Below are positions 61,131 through 64,000 of a stretch of 64,000 bases of DNA, one piece after another. Where the stretch lies: the NCBI RefSeq assembly GCF_021533215.1, contig NZ_JAJNKA010000002.1:1-64000 (forward strand), in the 5' to 3' direction. The position numbers and the translations under genes are program-made. Position 1 is the first letter of the stretch. Every line of letters begins with the position of its first letter. The DNA comes from Portibacter lacus (GTDB taxonomy: Bacteria > Bacteroidota > Bacteroidia > Chitinophagales > Saprospiraceae). The notes beneath the pieces were generated by a model. That model had not been told where the DNA came from. It was given only the letters and a program-made list of their open reading frames with translations, and searched no databases.

Positions 61131-63194
61131 CTAGATAGGCCTCAGAACGACTAACAGATGTTTCTTAAATGATAAGTTTTTCATCTGCTTTCCCGCAGCT
61201 ATAACACCCAGATCTTTTCCATTCACGTAGTCATAGATTTGGTAGCTCTTAGAAGGGTCAAGTCCTTTAAAATTAATGTCTCCAGCCCAGCTATCCGCGT
61301 AGAATGCAAAGAACATATCTTGATCTTTCTGGATGACATGAGTTTCTGGCTTATCGTATCCGATATCATAAAGATCACCTAGGTATTTCTCCTTAGAAAT
61401 CATATGCTCGTTGTACAAAGAAAACCACTTCTTCCACTCAACTTCCTTCTCAGGAGTAAGCAGGAAGTCACCAGAAGCATTCGGATTATTTGCTGGATAA
61501 GTAAACTTAGTACCTAATACAGCGCCGATTCCCATAGAACTTGCGAAGTCACTTGCATCATCACTTAATTCGACGTGATCACCATAATATGCCGTGTGCG
61601 GCACTAGTGCCTTGTATGTTTTTCCTTTATGTCTGATCTGCCAGCTAGAAAGTGGGTCAGACGAAACCGTTTGATTAGTAGATGCCATATTATAGTAAGA
61701 CATACATGTACCACATGGGCAGTTTTCGATGACTGCGTTAGGCTTAATTGCTCTTGCTTCATCGTATATCATTCTAAAGAAATCAGGCAACTTCTCCACT
61801 GACTCTAGTGGTGAATCAAGATTTGCGGCAGGATTATGATCTTGCGGAACAGCATTCATATGCTGGCCATCCATCTTAAACCCATCGAATCCCCAAGTAT
61901 CTAAAAACAACTTTATGGTTTCTTTCGTATGATCTATTGCGTCATCATTAACTGGTGAAAGGTAGTATGCATTCCACCATGAGATGATCTGAGGAATCCA
62001 TTCCTCTGTATACAATATCGCTTCCGGATGTTCACGAAGGACTCTGCTTCCAGGATCTGCTGCAAGTGGTGTCCACCATATCTTAGCTTTTAATCCACGC
62101 TTGTGAATTTCGTCTACGATCTCCTTCATTTCTGCATCTCCTCCGGGAAATCGGTCAGGACTTAATTCCCATTCTCCCTCTGCTATCTGAAAACCATCAT
62201 CCACAACAGCCCATTTGATACCAAGTTCTTTCACCTTATCTAGGGTTCCGATCAATTCATTCTTTGTAAACGTTCTTTCATAACCCCACGCACACCAGAT
62301 CGGCTCAAATGCCTCTTCTTCAGCAGGCACCATTTCGATACCTTTCGCTTGCATGAATTCTGAGTATTTCGATAGCCCAGCATAGTAATCTCCCTGATGA
62401 GTCAGGTAGAATGAATTCAAGGTAGAGATCGTATCACCTGGATTCATCCATGAAGGATATCCGTATTCATGCATTATCTGAATGGTCGCATCCATCTTAC
62501 TTCCTTCGAGACTAGTCGGCAGGTTAATTTCTTTCGGTACTAACTCCGTATGACCTATAGCAATTCCCATATCCGGTCTCCATAAATCTACGACTGGCAC
62601 ACCTCCACCGTAATCCGAATTATTCATCCCCATGAAATTCTTGTCATAGTAGAATTCATTCACTTCTCTGATCCAATCTTGTCTTGCTGAAGTAGAACTT
62701 CCTTGAAAAGCATAGTAAGATGGTTCTTTCTCTGTATTCTTAAATGCCACATTATTCGTCACCCATCGATCTATGATTTTAGAATCTTCGCCATAATTAA
62801 CAAAAGTGGTGTGGCTTAATACTAATTCTGGAAAGGATTCATAAGTGGTGTATTTTGTTATTTTTTCAATTTTCTCTTTTTCGTTTTTTCCCTTTACCGT
62901 GTATTGAATTCCTTTTCCTACTTTATCATTAATTTTCACCTCAGTCGTGCTGTACACTTTGAATTGATCAACTTGCTGTCCTTTAAAAACTAAAAAATCA
63001 GAAGCCTGATAGCCATCCATAATCGGATCGCACTCTGTACTTTTATATTCTAGTCTGATATGCATATTTTCATCTAGTGCGAAACCAAGTTCACCAGATT
63101 CAAAAGCAAATTGAGCTCCGAGTTCAGGAGCCGAATCCATCACATTAATGTTAAAAAAATTGAAAGCAATTAGACAAAGTGAAACAAAACTCAT
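61131..63194 (-). CDS. Secreted alpha-galactosidase-like glycoside hydrolase (GH36 type)
   Basis: The 687-residue protein has a signal-like N-terminus (LCLIAFNFFNINVMDSA), a beta-sandwich half and a TIM barrel. GH36/GH-D signatures: EPIWCAWGYERTFTKNEL, KWAVVDDGFQIAEGEW, AKIWWTPLAADPGS, nucleophile Asp in FDGFKMDGQHM, an ENCPCGTCMS loop and the likely acid/base Asp in VSSDPLSSWQIRHKG. It would hydrolyse alpha-galactosides, though related GH36 members have other specificities. It starts 5 bp after the class II aldolase gene, so sugar released by one may feed catabolism through the other. Confidence 0.85.
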   Translation of the reverse strand: MSFVSLCLIAFNFFNINVMDSAPELGAQFAFESGELGFALDENMHIRLEYKSTECDPIMDGYQASDFLVFKGQQVDQFKVYSTTEVKINDKVGKGIQYTVKGKNEKEKIEKITKYTTYESFPELVLSHTTFVNYGEDSKIIDRWVTNNVAFKNTEKEPSYYAFQGSSTSARQDWIREVNEFYYDKNFMGMNNSDYGGGVPVVDLWRPDMGIAIGHTELVPKEINLPTSLEGSKMDATIQIMHEYGYPSWMNPGDTISTLNSFYLTHQGDYYAGLSKYSEFMQAKGIEMVPAEEEAFEPIWCAWGYERTFTKNELIGTLDKVKELGIKWAVVDDGFQIAEGEWELSPDRFPGGDAEMKEIVDEIHKRGLKAKIWWTPLAADPGSRVLREHPEAILYTEEWIPQIISWWNAYYLSPVNDDAIDHTKETIKLFLDTWGFDGFKMDGQHMNAVPQDHNPAANLDSPLESVEKLPDFFRMIYDEARAIKPNAVIENCPCGTCMSYYNMASTNQTVSSDPLSSWQIRHKGKTYKALVPHTAYYGDHVELSDDASDFASSMGIGAVLGTKFTYPANNPNASGDFLLTPEKEVEWKKWFSLYNEHMISKEKYLGDLYDIGYDKPETHVIQKDQDMFFAFYADSWAGDINFKGLDPSKSYQIYDYVNGKDLGVIAAGKQMKNLSFKKHLLVVLRPI

Positions 63195-63199
63195 AGGTG

Positions 63200-64000
63200 T
63201 TATAATTTTATTAATGATGCGTCATTGATAACGTTAATTTTTTCTTTTACTAAATTTTTAGCAGCCTCAGTTGCTACTGGGAAGACTTTTCTAAGATCAA
63301 TTTCATCCGTAGCATTCATGTGCGCTTTCAACTTAAGCATGAAGGCATTCTTTATCTCAGTTGCCAAGTTGATCTTTGTAATTCCTTGTCTGACTGCAGC
63401 CTGTATCTGATCAGCAGGAATACCAGAACTTCCATGTAATACTAACGCAGCATTTGTTACAGCGTTAATTTCTCCGATAAGATCTATCTGCAAGTTAGGA
63501 GTTGTTTTATAAAATCCATGTGCTGAACCGACTGCAATGGCAAGTGCATTCACACCTGTCTGATCTACGAACGACTTTGCCTCATCTGGTTGAGTATAAA
63601 CCATTTTTTGTTGCTGATCTAATTTTGCGATATATCCTAATTCAGCTTCGACATTAATATCTTTTGCTGCTGCATAATTCACGATGGACTTCGTGATTTC
63701 TACATTTTCAGTAATTGGTTTCTCACTAGCATCGATCATCACAGAATCAAATCCAATATCGATACATGCTTTTACAAGGTCAGTGTTCTGCCCGTGATCT
63801 AAATGAATCCAGCCTTCCACCTCATGTTTTGCTAATCCCGCTCGCGCCATTTTATATGCCATGTCCAAGCCTAAATAATGAATAGAACTTTCTGAGAGCT
63901 GAACGATAAGGGAAGAATCTGTTTCCTTAGCGGCAGTAAGCACTGCAGTTAACGTTTCATAATTATAAAAATTAGTGGCTAATAAAGCCTTTCCTTCTTT
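63200..64000 (-). CDS. Class II ketose-bisphosphate aldolase, partial at window edge
   Basis: The reading frame runs from the stop at 63200 to the window end; the start lies outside, since KEGKALLATNFYNYETLTAV precedes the internal GTG at 63943. Zinc ligands are visible: WIHLDHGQN, GSAHGFY and LVLHGSSGI. The overall sequence matches the GatY/KbaY/Fba class II aldolases, which split tagatose- or fructose-bisphosphate to triose phosphates. Coupling with the GH36 gene 5 bp downstream points to tagatose/galactose catabolism, but fructose specificity cannot be excluded. Confidence 0.9.
   Translation of the reverse strand, partial: KEGKALLATNFYNYETLTAVLTAAKETDSSLIVQLSESSIHYLGLDMAYKMARAGLAKHEVEGWIHLDHGQNTDLVKACIDIGFDSVMIDASEKPITENVEITKSIVNYAAAKDINVEAELGYIAKLDQQQKMVYTQPDEAKSFVDQTGVNALAIAVGSAHGFYKTTPNLQIDLIGEINAVTNAALVLHGSSGIPADQIQAAVRQGITKINLATEIKNAFMLKLKAHMNATDEIDLRKVFPVATEAAKNLVKEKINVINDASLIKL

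Noticed and set aside
1-64000. tRNA, rRNA and classic riboswitches
   Set aside because: No cloverleaf with a CCA-end arm, no rRNA-like segment and no cobalamin, TPP or SAM riboswitch core was recognised by eye; a covariance-model scan would be needed to exclude them.

Overview
The window looks like chromosomal DNA of an AT-rich marine or environmental Bacteroidota (Saprospiria/Cytophagia/Flavobacteriia grade; the genus cannot be read from the sequence). The reasons are several proteins with C-terminal type IX secretion (Por) sorting domains, TonB-dependent receptors with an N-terminal carboxypeptidase-like regulatory domain, a two-component regulator-propeller histidine kinase, an N-acyl-ornithine type arginine operon, a fused CusA/CzcA-TolC efflux protein, and promoters with the Bacteroidota -7 box TAnnTTTG. 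No rRNA, tRNA, CRISPR array or prophage was recognised.

Layout. 1-3.4 kb: edge of a transposase-like gene, a four-helix-bundle (23S rRNA intervening sequence type) protein and a secreted S9 peptidase. 3.4-9.5 kb: mgsA-uvrC, a DksA/TraR-like protein, a Tat-type metallophosphoesterase and a tail-specific protease. 9.6-17.7 kb: one compact eight-gene arginine operon, GNAT-argG-argC-argD-argF'-argB-argE'-argH, with nearly all junctions overlapping. 17.7-18.7 kb: a gene-free, repeat-rich kilobase. 18.7-21.5 kb: thioredoxin, a lipoprotein, a VOC protein and an FAD amine oxidase. 21.8-29.4 kb: DUF2461, a T9SS cargo protein, a propeller histidine kinase, a NarL-type response regulator and a three-gene Cys/His-rich envelope operon. 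29.4-33.7 kb: a secreted serine hydrolase, an oxidoreductase, small proteins and a tandem 158-bp repeat array. 33.8-42.9 kb: a metal-homeostasis block with a TonB receptor divergent from a DtxR/MntR repressor, and a CusB/CusA-TolC efflux operon led by a small Cys-rich protein. 43-55.6 kb: surface glycan genes (three glycosyltransferases, flippase, sulfotransferase, phosphodiesterase-like protein, YfhO-like membrane protein, sialidase-like lipoprotein). 55.9-64 kb: secreted repeat proteins, another TonB receptor, and an alpha-galactosidase-like GH36 with a class II aldolase.

Most interesting reading. An 18-bp palindrome (ATTACCTGAAYGGGTAAT, 17 of 18 positions identical between two copies) lies in two divergent intergenic regions that together border the kinase, its probable response regulator, a T9SS protein and the Cys/His-rich operon. 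It is a candidate operator for a small, previously unconnected envelope or metal stress regulon. A second, perfect 11+1+11 palindrome between the TonB receptor and the DtxR-family gene is a strong candidate metal-repressor operator lying between two opposed TATATTTG boxes. The N-acyl-ornithine carbamoyltransferase has Ala89 at the position that separates acetyl- from succinyl-ornithine enzymes. The repeat families (double hairpins, G-U-compensated hairpins, a 7-bp periodic GACT array) are well supported by the bases but functionally unexplained.

All family names come from reading the translations and from memory of families; no search was run.
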